Origin: Alphaproteobacteria bacterium
GTDB lineage: Bacteria > Pseudomonadota > Alphaproteobacteria > Micavibrionales > Micavibrionaceae
Direction: 5' to 3'
NCBI GenBank assembly: GCA_021775995.1
Contig: JAJFGS010000013.1
Span: 806,001 to 870,000 of the forward strand
Length of the DNA stretch: 64,000 nt
The notes beneath the pieces are model-generated. The model did not search any database, had not been told where the DNA came from, and worked only from the letters and a program-made list of their open reading frames with translations. A program made the translations under genes and the position numbers. Every line of letters starts with the position of its first letter. Positions within the stretch are counted from its first letter, which is position 1. Below are positions 50,171 to 59,126 of this stretch, in pieces.

Positions 50171-50770
50171 CTATGGTTGCCGATTAAGACCTGGTATGTT
50201 TCGGCAAATGGCAATGTCACTTAGATGCGCTTGTCTTTGTTCTGGATCCGCCACATAAAAAACATGTCTTTTCTGAAAATACAAATCCTGATTGACAGAT
50301 ACCACAGGTTTTACAATGTTTGCAAAATCTTTAGACTCAACCCGCCATAAATTCAGCCCCTTTTGCTCAAAGGGTGTCAAAACACACAAAGCATCTGGAT
50401 CATTTAATGGCTTACCAACAGCCTGAAGGAGCAACGACCCAGCAGGCATTTCCTTTTCTTTATTATCAAAAAGGTCTGGGAATTCATGAGCGATGCCTAA
50501 GAATTTATCATCATAGAGAGATTTATAGACAGCCGTTGTAAACTTAATGGCCGTACCTAGATCCTTCGGGGATTGAAGACCTAGGGTTGAAATACCGCTA
50601 ACAATGACTGGCGCTTCAAAACGCCTCCCTTGAAAAAAGTTCCACTCCGAAGAAGAAGCAGGACAATTCGCTAAAGCTCGTAATCCAACTGCAAAAAAGA
50701 AATGCTGGGTTAAAGCTATAGTCCCTGGTGTTACTATCCTGTTAGAATCTTTAGCTGCTTGTTCAACCAT
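50171..50770 (-). CDS. Orphan hypothetical protein
   Basis: 199-aa ORF filling an otherwise empty gap; no family recognised. Confidence 0.6.
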   Translation of the reverse strand: MVEQAAKDSNRIVTPGTIALTQHFFFAVGLRALANCPASSSEWNFFQGRRFEAPVIVSGISTLGLQSPKDLGTAIKFTTAVYKSLYDDKFLGIAHEFPDLFDNKEKEMPAGSLLLQAVGKPLNDPDALCVLTPFEQKGLNLWRVESKDFANIVKPVVSVNQDLYFQKRHVFYVADPEQRQAHLSDIAICRNIPGLNRQP

Positions 50771-50840
50771 AATTACCTCCCTTAATTGTATTACGTAATA
50801 TATTTAACCCGTAATTTTACGAAGCACAACATTTAATATC

Positions 50841-51476
50841 TTAGAATATTTTACTGAAGGTCTTTTGTAAGGCTAAATCCAACTCTTCCATTGTTGCCTC
50901 AACGCCTAAATCTTCAAAACTTGTGATGCCATGCGCGACAATGCCACAGGGAACGACACCTTTAAAATGTGATAGATCGGGATTAAGGTTAATTGATATC
51001 CCATGATAGGTCACCCAATGGCGTATTCGCACACCAATGGCGGCAATCTTCGCCTCGCTTCCATCCTCCTTCACCACCCATATCCCGATACGGCCTTCAC
51101 GGCGTTCTCCTTTAATATCAAATATTTGCAATGTATCAATGATCCACTGTTCTAAATCCTTAATGTATTGCTTTATGTCTGGAACGCTCTGACGCTTCTT
51201 TAGGTCGAGCATCACATACCCCACACGCTGACCAGGGCCATGATAGGTATGTTGCCCGCCCCGCCCGGTTTCAAAAACAGGAAATTGAGGATCAAGCAAA
51301 TCTTCGGCTTTTGCACTTGTACCCGCTGTATAAAGCGGCGGATGTTCCAAAAGCCAGACCTGCTCTGGTGATGTGCCGTCATGAATGTCCGCCACTGTGC
51401 TTTCCATCACCGCCAGCGCGTCTTCATACTCAATCGGTTTTGGGCTAATCGTCCATTCAATGTCAGAGTCAGTCAT
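50841..51476 (-). CDS. lipB: Octanoyltransferase LipB
   Basis: [67 protein letters not shown]. Confidence 0.97.
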   Translation of the reverse strand: MTDSDIEWTISPKPIEYEDALAVMESTVADIHDGTSPEQVWLLEHPPLYTAGTSAKAEDLLDPQFPVFETGRGGQHTYHGPGQRVGYVMLDLKKRQSVPDIKQYIKDLEQWIIDTLQIFDIKGERREGRIGIWVVKEDGSEAKIAAIGVRIRHWVTYHGISINLNPDLSHFKGVVPCGIVAHGITSFEDLGVEATMEELDLALQKTFSKIF

Positions 51477-51551
51477 ACCCTATTCATTAAAAGAGCCATC
51501 ACATAAAGTAAATCCCTAGCTTCATCATTATAAAGCTTGCTTAGAAAATGA

Positions 51552-52643
51552 CTACCAACCAAAGGAACAGTTTAAACCTGCCTGCCCACTAATAATATGT
51601 ATTCCTCTGTCTGGCCCAGTAAAATGCTGCTCTCTATCAACAGACACAAACCCGTTACAAGATTTTGTAAATTTATAACTTATTCCCATTTCGATTCCTG
51701 CAATCTTTGCTTTATCATCATCTGATAAATCCGCAGGTCTATGAATATAATACGCAGCAACTTGAACACTAAGTCCCTTCACGAATAGTTCCTTTTTTGA
51801 TAACTCGGCATAAGATAAACTTAGAACGCCATCATGGCCCTTAACACCGTGTGAATCTTTAATGAATGTTGTTTCTTGAACAAAATCCGTCTTAAAACCA
51901 CCTTCGGATTCACTATTGTCTCCCCATGTTCTCTCAAACTGCCCAAAAACACTAACGTGTTTTTGGGCAGTCTCTGTAGATTCTCCTTTGGTGTAGCTAC
52001 CAAACTCTGTTCCAAGTTTCCATGAACCGCCCTTAAAGCTTTCAACCAAAGACATATTAACGATTGGCGAAAAACCTTTCGTTGTTAAACCATCTCGAGG
52101 GGCATCATTATTTCCAAAAAGCGTATCATTCAATTCAGGAATAAGACGAGAGAATGACAAACTCGTATCAAGCTTTATATCCTTATCAAGGGGTGTTGTC
52201 TTACTAACCTTAACGCCGAATTGATCGGCTTGAATTTGATTTTCAACACCATATTTTTCAACATGAATTGGTGTGTGCCATTGAGAGGAAAAATCCTGCA
52301 AAAAATTACTACCTAAAAAACCAAATTTTCCAACTTCATACATAACATTATTAACATCATAACTTAAAACTAATTGATCAAGTCTTACTTTAGAATCGCT
52401 CAATGTTCCATCTGGGTTTTCTACCTTAAGACCAAACCGCCCCGACACAGAGTTTGTAAAATCATGCTGAAGAAAAAGTTCTGCCGTAGGACTAAATTTT
52501 GAATCTAGTACTGGCGCATGAGCATTTCCATTCAAGAAATCAACGTCGATGTCAGCTATGGACTCCGCAAATGCTGTTGAAGATAAAAGAGTACTCAAGA
52601 CGGTTGCTGCGGCTAATTTTGTTAGGATACTTAATTTCTTCAT
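51552..52643 (-). CDS. Putative outer-membrane beta-barrel protein
   Basis: Signal peptide MKKLSILTKLAAATVLSTLLSSTAFAES; alternating strand-like pattern; C-terminus ...GQAGLNCSFGW ends in an aromatic residue. Confidence 0.65.
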   Translation of the reverse strand: MKKLSILTKLAAATVLSTLLSSTAFAESIADIDVDFLNGNAHAPVLDSKFSPTAELFLQHDFTNSVSGRFGLKVENPDGTLSDSKVRLDQLVLSYDVNNVMYEVGKFGFLGSNFLQDFSSQWHTPIHVEKYGVENQIQADQFGVKVSKTTPLDKDIKLDTSLSFSRLIPELNDTLFGNNDAPRDGLTTKGFSPIVNMSLVESFKGGSWKLGTEFGSYTKGESTETAQKHVSVFGQFERTWGDNSESEGGFKTDFVQETTFIKDSHGVKGHDGVLSLSYAELSKKELFVKGLSVQVAAYYIHRPADLSDDDKAKIAGIEMGISYKFTKSCNGFVSVDREQHFTGPDRGIHIISGQAGLNCSFGW

Positions 52644-52961
52644 CGTTTACTTATTTTCCGCTTTTCCTACCTTTAGCGTTATGTAAAGATTTTTTGTGGG
52701 CCGTAATATACATTAATTTCTTAAAAAATCAATGATTATTTTCATAATTTGTTCGTTTTTTAACGGCAGATTTTTTGCATTTCTTATTTAGAAACAATGG
52801 GTAAAATATTTGAACCTTGCCCCCCTTTCCGTTATTTGCTACCAAGCTCACTCTACTATTGTCGTTTTAATTTTTTTCTGACAAGGCGGAAGCGACGCTA
52901 GGTAGGTTCACTACCTAAGGAGCGAACCAACGACGTCAGGGAATAAGTAAAACAGACAAGA

Positions 52962-53048
52962 GCGGTCGTGGCGGAATGGTAGACGCGCAGCGTTGAGGTC
53001 GCTGTGGGAGATAATCCCGTGGAAGTTCAAATCTTCTCGACCGCACCA
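52962..53048 (+). tRNA. tRNA-Leu (anticodon GAG), CCA encoded
   Basis: gcggtcg...cgaccgc acceptor pairing; anticodon arm cagcg-ttGAGgt-cgctg; long variable arm tgggagataatccc; T-arm ggttcaa-like gaagttcaaatcttc; A-CCA end. Confidence 0.95.
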
Positions 53049-53137
53049 TCTTTCTTCATGGATATCGTGCAAAAACACAGCAAGAACTGATAGTGAACTG
53101 CCACATTTATGATAACAGCACGGCATGATGCCGTGCG

Positions 53138-53165
53138 GGAAGTTCAAATCTTCTCGACCGCACCA
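53138..53165 (+). repeat. Exact 28-bp duplicate of the tRNA-Leu 3' end (att-like)
   Basis: ggaagttcaaatcttctcgaccgcacca at 53021-53048 (in the tRNA) and again at 53138-53165. Confidence 0.93.
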
Positions 53166-53331
53166 CTATACCAAATCATTATGAAAAGAGTTTGGGGGTT
53201 TTGAAAAAATTGTCCTGAATTACTCCTTAATTACTCCTTGCACCCCTGCCCCTTAAACAGGCAATATAGCGGCGTAATAACTTGTACCTGCACCAAAGCG
53301 GGCATGACGTAATCAATAAGGAATTTCACTT

Positions 53332-55722
53332 ATGGCTAATAATAAAGACAAGAAGAACCAAACCAAACAGGAAAAGCTGTATGATGCTGCACTGCATTAT
53401 CATACCAGACCTCAACCTGGAAAAATCTCTATGAAGCCAACAACGCAGTTGGAAACACAGATGGATTTGGCATTGGCTTATTCCCCTGGTGTGGCTGCCC
53501 CTTGTTTGGAAATTGAAAAAGATCCTTTAAAAGCGCTCGATTATACATCGCGTGGTAATGTTGTGGCTGTCATCTCAAATGGAACTGCTGTTTTAGGTCT
53601 GGGTGATATTGGCGCACTTGCTTCTAAACCTGTGATGGAAGGTAAAGCCGTTCTGTTCAAAAAATTTGCAGATATTGACTGCTTTGATTTGGAAGTCAAT
53701 GAAACAGACATTGATAAATTTGTTGATGTTGTTGCTGCGCTTGAACCTTCCTTTGGGGGTATAAACCTTGAAGATATAAAAGCACCTCAATGTTTTGAAA
53801 TTGAAAAACGTTTAATAGAACGGATGAATATTCCTGTCTTCCATGATGATCAACATGGAACTGCCATTATTGTTGCTGCGGCTTTTACAAACTGGCTTGA
53901 AATCCAAAAACGTAAAATTACGGATGTCAAACTGGTTGCGAATGGGGCTGGTGCGGCGGCGATGGCTTGCTTAGACTTAATGGTTTCTCTTCTTGGTCTA
54001 CCCCGTGACAACATTACGGTCTGTGACCGTGAAGGTGTTATCTATAAAGGGCGTAAGAAAGGCATGGATCCTTACAAAGAAAAATATGCCGTCAGCACAA
54101 ATGCCAGAACATTAAGTGATGCCCTTGAAGGGGCTGATGTTTTTCTTGGCTTGTCTGGACCAAACATGGTCACAGCAAAAATGGCTGGGACAATGGCTGA
54201 TGCGCCACTTGTCATGGCACTTGCCAACCCAACGCCAGAAATTATGCCTGACGAAGCCCGTAAGGGATCACCGAATGCTATCATTTGCACGGGTCGTTCT
54301 GATTTCACAAACCAGGTTAATAACGTGCTTTGCTTTCCGTTTTTGTTTCGTGGGGCTTTGGATGTTGGTGCAACAGCCATTAATGCAGAAATGAAACTCG
54401 CTTGCGTAAAAGCTATTGCGGCCCTTGCCCGTAAAGAAGTCACACCAGAGGTCGCCGCCATTTATCCAGGTGAGACAATGGAATTTGGACCAGATTATAT
54501 GATTCCAAAACCGTTTGATCCACGCCTTGGCGTTGAACTTCCTGTTGCTGTTGCAAAAGCCGCCATGGACAGCGGCGTTGCGGCACGTCCTATCAAAGAC
54601 TTTGATGCCTATAAAGAAAAGTTAAAACAATTCCACGTCAAAAGTAATCTTGTTATGCGTCCTGTTTTTGCGGCAGCAAAGAAAAAAGCAATGCGCATTG
54701 CTTATGCTGAAGGTGAAGAAGAAAATGTTCTTCGTGCTGTGCAAATGGCCGTTGACGAACATATTGTAAAACCTATTTTAATCGGTCGTAAAGATGTTGT
54801 TTTACATCGTATTGAACATATGAACTTGCGCCTAAAAATCGATGAAGATTTTGAACTATGTGATCCGCAAGAAGATCCGCGCTATAAAGATTACTGGACA
54901 AGCTATCATAAAGTCATGGAACATAAGGGTGTTACCCCTGCCATGGCAAAAAATATTATCCGTACCGATACAACAGCTATTGGTGCCCTCATGCTTGAGA
55001 AAGGTGAAATCGACGCCCTAATCTGTGGAACTGTTGGTGCATATGCTGAACATCTTCATAATGTTGTTGACGTTGTTGGACTAAAAGAGGGTGTTGAAAC
55101 ACCTGCTGCGCTGCGCCTTCTTATTATGCCGAACCAAGGAAACTATTTTGTCTGTGATACGCATATCAATCCGAATCCATCTGTTGCTCAACTCTCTGAA
55201 ATGACTTTACTGGCGGCAGAACGTGTTCGCGCTTTTGGAATTGAACCAAAAGTTGCCATGTTATCGCACTCAAATTTCGGCTCTCATCGTGATAGCTCGG
55301 CAGAAAAAATGCGTGATGCCTGTAGTGAAATTAAGTCACGTGATAAAAGTTTGGAAATAGATGGTGAAATGCATGCCGACACAGCACTCTCTTTGCAAGT
55401 ACGTAAAAATATAATGCCTAATTCCTCATTAACCCATCGTGCAAATTTGCTCATTATGCCCAACCTCGAAGCCGCTAGTATTTCTTTCAATATGCTAAAA
55501 ATACTGGGCGACGGGATACCTATTGGTCCTCTCTTACTCGGTGTTCGTAAACCTGCACATATTCTGACCCCGGCAGCAACGGCACGTGGCATTTTAAATA
55601 TGACCGCTGTTGTCTGCGTTGAAGCACAAATGCAGGCCAAGCCCGCGCAAAAAGATAATAAAAAAACAACGGCAAAAAAAGGGAAGCAATCTAAAAAATC
55701 TAGTAATAAGCAAGCGGCTTGA
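53332..55722 (+). CDS. maeB: NADP-dependent malic enzyme (malic domain fused to phosphotransacetylase domain)
   Basis: [71 protein letters not shown]-terminal PTA-like domain. Confidence 0.97.
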   Translation: MANNKDKKNQTKQEKLYDAALHYHTRPQPGKISMKPTTQLETQMDLALAYSPGVAAPCLEIEKDPLKALDYTSRGNVVAVISNGTAVLGLGDIGALASKPVMEGKAVLFKKFADIDCFDLEVNETDIDKFVDVVAALEPSFGGINLEDIKAPQCFEIEKRLIERMNIPVFHDDQHGTAIIVAAAFTNWLEIQKRKITDVKLVANGAGAAAMACLDLMVSLLGLPRDNITVCDREGVIYKGRKKGMDPYKEKYAVSTNARTLSDALEGADVFLGLSGPNMVTAKMAGTMADAPLVMALANPTPEIMPDEARKGSPNAIICTGRSDFTNQVNNVLCFPFLFRGALDVGATAINAEMKLACVKAIAALARKEVTPEVAAIYPGETMEFGPDYMIPKPFDPRLGVELPVAVAKAAMDSGVAARPIKDFDAYKEKLKQFHVKSNLVMRPVFAAAKKKAMRIAYAEGEEENVLRAVQMAVDEHIVKPILIGRKDVVLHRIEHMNLRLKIDEDFELCDPQEDPRYKDYWTSYHKVMEHKGVTPAMAKNIIRTDTTAIGALMLEKGEIDALICGTVGAYAEHLHNVVDVVGLKEGVETPAALRLLIMPNQGNYFVCDTHINPNPSVAQLSEMTLLAAERVRAFGIEPKVAMLSHSNFGSHRDSSAEKMRDACSEIKSRDKSLEIDGEMHADTALSLQVRKNIMPNSSLTHRANLLIMPNLEAASISFNMLKILGDGIPIGPLLLGVRKPAHILTPAATARGILNMTAVVCVEAQMQAKPAQKDNKKTTAKKGKQSKKSSNKQAA

Positions 55723-55758
55723 TTGCCTCTGATTTAACTTTAATAAAAGGATCATCAA

Positions 55759-57183
55759 ATGGCCGAAGAAGATAAAGTCGATGATGCCTCATCGCCAAAT
55801 CTTGCTGAAGAATTCGACGAAATTGCCGAAACGCCAAACCAAGTTGGTTTAAGCGATGACTCTATTCGTGAAATTACCGATGCCCTTCATGAACCAGAAA
55901 ATGATAATCATGTTGCGTTAATTGAAGAGCTCAGCAATGCCGATACGGCTGACCTCCTTCAGAAAATATCAGAAGACGATCGTAAAGAACTTCTTGAAAA
56001 AAATGATACAGAAATTGATCCGCAGACCTTTGCTTATATGGACTCTGATTTGTGCAAAAGCACCTTGTCGGCCATGTCTGCTTCACAAGTGGCACAAATC
56101 ATTTCTGAACTCGACAGTGATGATGCCTTAGACTTAATTGAAAATCTGGACGAAGATTTTCAACAAGATATTATTAAACAGCTTTCTGCTAAAACCCGTA
56201 TTGCCATTGAAGAAGGCCTAACCTTCCCCGAAGATTCTGCTGGTCGTTTGATGCAACGTGAATTTGTTGCCATCCCAGAGTTTTGGACAGTCGGGAAAGC
56301 CATTGATTATTTACGTGCCGCCGCCAATGACCTCCCTTCTGAATTTCATGATCTTATTATCATTGATCCTCTCTATCATGTTGTTGGTGAAATCCCTCTC
56401 AACCGCATTTTGCGGTCTAAACGCTCAACAAGAGTCAAAGAGCTCGCTCTTGACGAACTTCATACTGTGCCCGCCGACATGGATCAGGAAGAAGTCGCCT
56501 TAATTTTCCGCCGTGAATCACTAAACTCCGCCCCTGTTGTTGATAATGACAATCGTCTTATCGGGGTTATCACCTTTGATGACATCCTCGACGTTATTGA
56601 TGAAGAAGCTGAAGAAGATATCTTGAAACTGGCGGGGGTTGAAGGCGATGACCTTTACCGCGCCATTCTTTCAACAACAGGAAACCGCTTTCGTTGGTTA
56701 TTTTTAAATCTTCTCACGGCCATTGCTGCCTCCGTTGTTATTTCTTTCTTTGATGCGACGATTGAACAAATTGTGGCACTCGCCGTCCTCATGCCTATTG
56801 TCGCCTCAATGGGGGGGAACGCAGGGACACAAGCCTTAACAGTTGCCGTGCGCGCACTCGCGACAAAAGAACTCTCCAGCACGAATATGCTCCGCGTTAT
56901 TTCAAAAGAAACACTTGTTGGTACATTCAATGGAATTGGTTTTGCTATTATTATGGGGGTCATTGCGGCACTTTGGTTTGACAATCAAACACTTGGTCTC
57001 GTTATTGCCGCCGCCATGATTATCAATTTATGTTTTGCGGGATTTTTTGGCGCGGCTATCCCTATTTTCTTAGATAAAATTGGCTCTGACCCTGCCTTAT
57101 CCTCCACTGTCCTGCTCACAACCGTGACGGATATTGTCGGTTTCTTTGCCTTCCTTGGCCTTGCCTCTATCTTTTTGATTTAA
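55759..57183 (+). CDS. mgtE: Magnesium transporter MgtE
   Basis: MgtE_N repeats, CBS domains (PVVDNDNRLIGVITFDDILDVIDEEAEEDILKLAGV), VLMPIVASMGGNAGTQALTVAVRAL. Confidence 0.97.
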   Translation: MAEEDKVDDASSPNLAEEFDEIAETPNQVGLSDDSIREITDALHEPENDNHVALIEELSNADTADLLQKISEDDRKELLEKNDTEIDPQTFAYMDSDLCKSTLSAMSASQVAQIISELDSDDALDLIENLDEDFQQDIIKQLSAKTRIAIEEGLTFPEDSAGRLMQREFVAIPEFWTVGKAIDYLRAAANDLPSEFHDLIIIDPLYHVVGEIPLNRILRSKRSTRVKELALDELHTVPADMDQEEVALIFRRESLNSAPVVDNDNRLIGVITFDDILDVIDEEAEEDILKLAGVEGDDLYRAILSTTGNRFRWLFLNLLTAIAASVVISFFDATIEQIVALAVLMPIVASMGGNAGTQALTVAVRALATKELSSTNMLRVISKETLVGTFNGIGFAIIMGVIAALWFDNQTLGLVIAAAMIINLCFAGFFGAAIPIFLDKIGSDPALSSTVLLTTVTDIVGFFAFLGLASIFLI

Positions 57184-57213
57184 ACAACTTTTTCATGTAT
57201 AAGAGTATCCACC

Positions 57214-57747
57214 ATGTCTGCTTCTAAACTCATACGCCCAACCATTGAATATAAAGATGATTACCTCAAAGCTTTGAAGGAATATCACGCTGAAGGCCGC
57301 TACCTTCATCAAGATATTGACCTTCTCAATAAAGACTTTGAAACTTTTATCAATGCAATGAAAACCGAAAAAGGTTACCCGCACCAACCTTATCAAGATT
57401 GGGTAGAACCTGTCCCAGAAACTGTTGTCTGGCTTGTTAAAGACGGAAAATATATTGGCACAGTTGATATTCGCCACCGCTTAAACTGGCATCTGGAAAA
57501 ATGGGGTGGCCATGTACATTTTAATATTCGCCCCTCTATGCGCGGCAAAGGTTATGGCTTGAAAATCCTGAAAAAAGCCACCCCTATTATCAATTACTTA
57601 GGCATCGATAAGGCGTTGATTACCGTAAAATCATCTGATGAAGCCGCCATCCACATTGTTGAATCTTGTGGAGCAGAATTTGAAGATGAAACAACCGCCA
57701 CTGATAAATTCCCTGCTATGCGCCGCTATTGGTTAGATTGCACTTAA
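57214..57747 (+). CDS. GNAT family N-acetyltransferase
   Basis: YIGTVDIRHRLNWHLEKWGGHVHFNIRPSMRGKGYGLKILKKA acetyl-CoA motif. Confidence 0.88.
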   Translation: MSASKLIRPTIEYKDDYLKALKEYHAEGRYLHQDIDLLNKDFETFINAMKTEKGYPHQPYQDWVEPVPETVVWLVKDGKYIGTVDIRHRLNWHLEKWGGHVHFNIRPSMRGKGYGLKILKKATPIINYLGIDKALITVKSSDEAAIHIVESCGAEFEDETTATDKFPAMRRYWLDCT

Positions 57748-57751
57748 ACCT

Positions 57752-58993
57752 CTAGGCAATGGCAAGGCTTCTTAATGGCCTTTTTCTCTCCAGCGAATAT
57801 ACAATTCCGTTCTGAGATTTCAAACCATATGCGCCTGGCTGTTGTGTAGAAAAATGATGAAAGACGTTATCACAAAATGCTGTTCTTAGGCTATCATCTG
57901 GATCTAGCTCTAAAACAGGATCAACTTGTTCATATCCTATCCTGAGAATGATATCCTCTGGAGCAAATTTCTGCATCAGAGCACTCTGAAATAATGTTGC
58001 TCCGTTATGACGCACCAGACCCGTTTTCCAATTTCGAACATAATGATCTGGGCCATCTACTTCCACCAATATAGTTTCACCTCCACGAGAAACTGGAAAA
58101 TCAATGGATTCGCCAAAAAAAGCTTTTAAGCAATTTGGTGCCTCCCCCTTAATCGAGTAACCTGCATCTTTAAATAATGTACCTACTTTTCTTTCAAAAC
58201 CAGAGACAGTTCCTTCACGCTCAGGATTTAAAACCTTACTTTTCCCTGTAAACCATAGATCAGAATCACGAACCTGCCTTTGCGCTTCTGGACAGTTTAT
58301 TAAACTTTGATCGCTTATATTAACGCGAATAGCCGAATAAAGCTCTTTCAAATCCTGAGAATTGGAAAAGCTGTCAATCACTGAAACTGCCCACAAACTA
58401 TTGTCTAAATTTTGAGAATCAAACTCGTCTTGATTCAAACTACTGGCTAAATCTTGGGACTTAAACGCGTCCCGCTTCATTCGTGCAAGGGCTTCCTCTT
58501 CCCACACCGCTATAAATTCTGCACTTGGTTCTATACCTAATGTGGCATAGGCCCACAAACTATTGGCTAGACTTTGGGAATTAAACTCTCCTCGCTTCAT
58601 CTGGGCAAGGGCTTCCTCTTCCCACACCGCCATAAATTCTGCACTTGGTTCTATACCCAATGTGGCATAGGCCCACAAACTACTGGCTAACTCTTGAGAA
58701 TTAAACCCGCCTTGCTTCATCCATGCAAGAGCTTGATCTTCCCAAAAATTCACATGCTTTGTTAAAAATTCAACTGCTTGCTTATAACCTGGCGTATTTT
58801 GTTGTTTATCCCGCTTTAAATGTTTTGCTGATTTATGCATTATATTAGCAAGGGACTTGCTATCTTTTGCGTCATGCGTCTCTAGCAAACGCCATTTTCT
58901 TTCAAAGTTTTTTAAATTCTTCTCATTCAGCTTGAAGAAATAGAAAAAATCAGAGTCCAGTAATATTGGTTTTTTGAGAACTTCTTGTAACAC
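57752..58993 (-). CDS. OPR/heptatricopeptide-like repeat protein with C-terminal RAP-like domain
   Basis: ~40-aa repeats WEEEALAQMKRGEFNSQSLANSLWAYATLGIEPSAEFIAV; C-terminal SIDFPVSRGGETILVEVDGPDHYVRN...GATLFQSALMQKFAPEDIILRIGYEQVDPV resembles RAP. Confidence 0.8.
   Translation of the reverse strand: MLQEVLKKPILLDSDFFYFFKLNEKNLKNFERKWRLLETHDAKDSKSLANIMHKSAKHLKRDKQQNTPGYKQAVEFLTKHVNFWEDQALAWMKQGGFNSQELASSLWAYATLGIEPSAEFMAVWEEEALAQMKRGEFNSQSLANSLWAYATLGIEPSAEFIAVWEEEALARMKRDAFKSQDLASSLNQDEFDSQNLDNSLWAVSVIDSFSNSQDLKELYSAIRVNISDQSLINCPEAQRQVRDSDLWFTGKSKVLNPEREGTVSGFERKVGTLFKDAGYSIKGEAPNCLKAFFGESIDFPVSRGGETILVEVDGPDHYVRNWKTGLVRHNGATLFQSALMQKFAPEDIILRIGYEQVDPVLELDPDDSLRTAFCDNVFHHFSTQQPGAYGLKSQNGIVYSLERKRPLRSLAIA
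58379..58744 (-). repeat. In-frame 120-bp tandem repeats encoding the OPR-like units
   Basis: 58491-58560 and 58611-58680 differ at about 2 of 70 positions with an exact 120-bp offset; additional partial units on either side. Confidence 0.88.
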
Positions 58994-59126
58994 ATCATAA
59001 CTTTCTTTACGTTTCCATAATTTAAAGGCTTTTTGCCGCCTGTCAAGTTTTTATCATCTGGACTTTTTTACTTCTCCCGCCTATGACTATTAAGCATTTT
59101 AAATCAGCACGACATCGAAAGCTCCT

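Noticed and set aside
52911-53147. ORF 52911-53147 (-), 78 aa
   Set aside because: Runs antisense through the tRNA-Leu and its duplicate; not plausible as protein.
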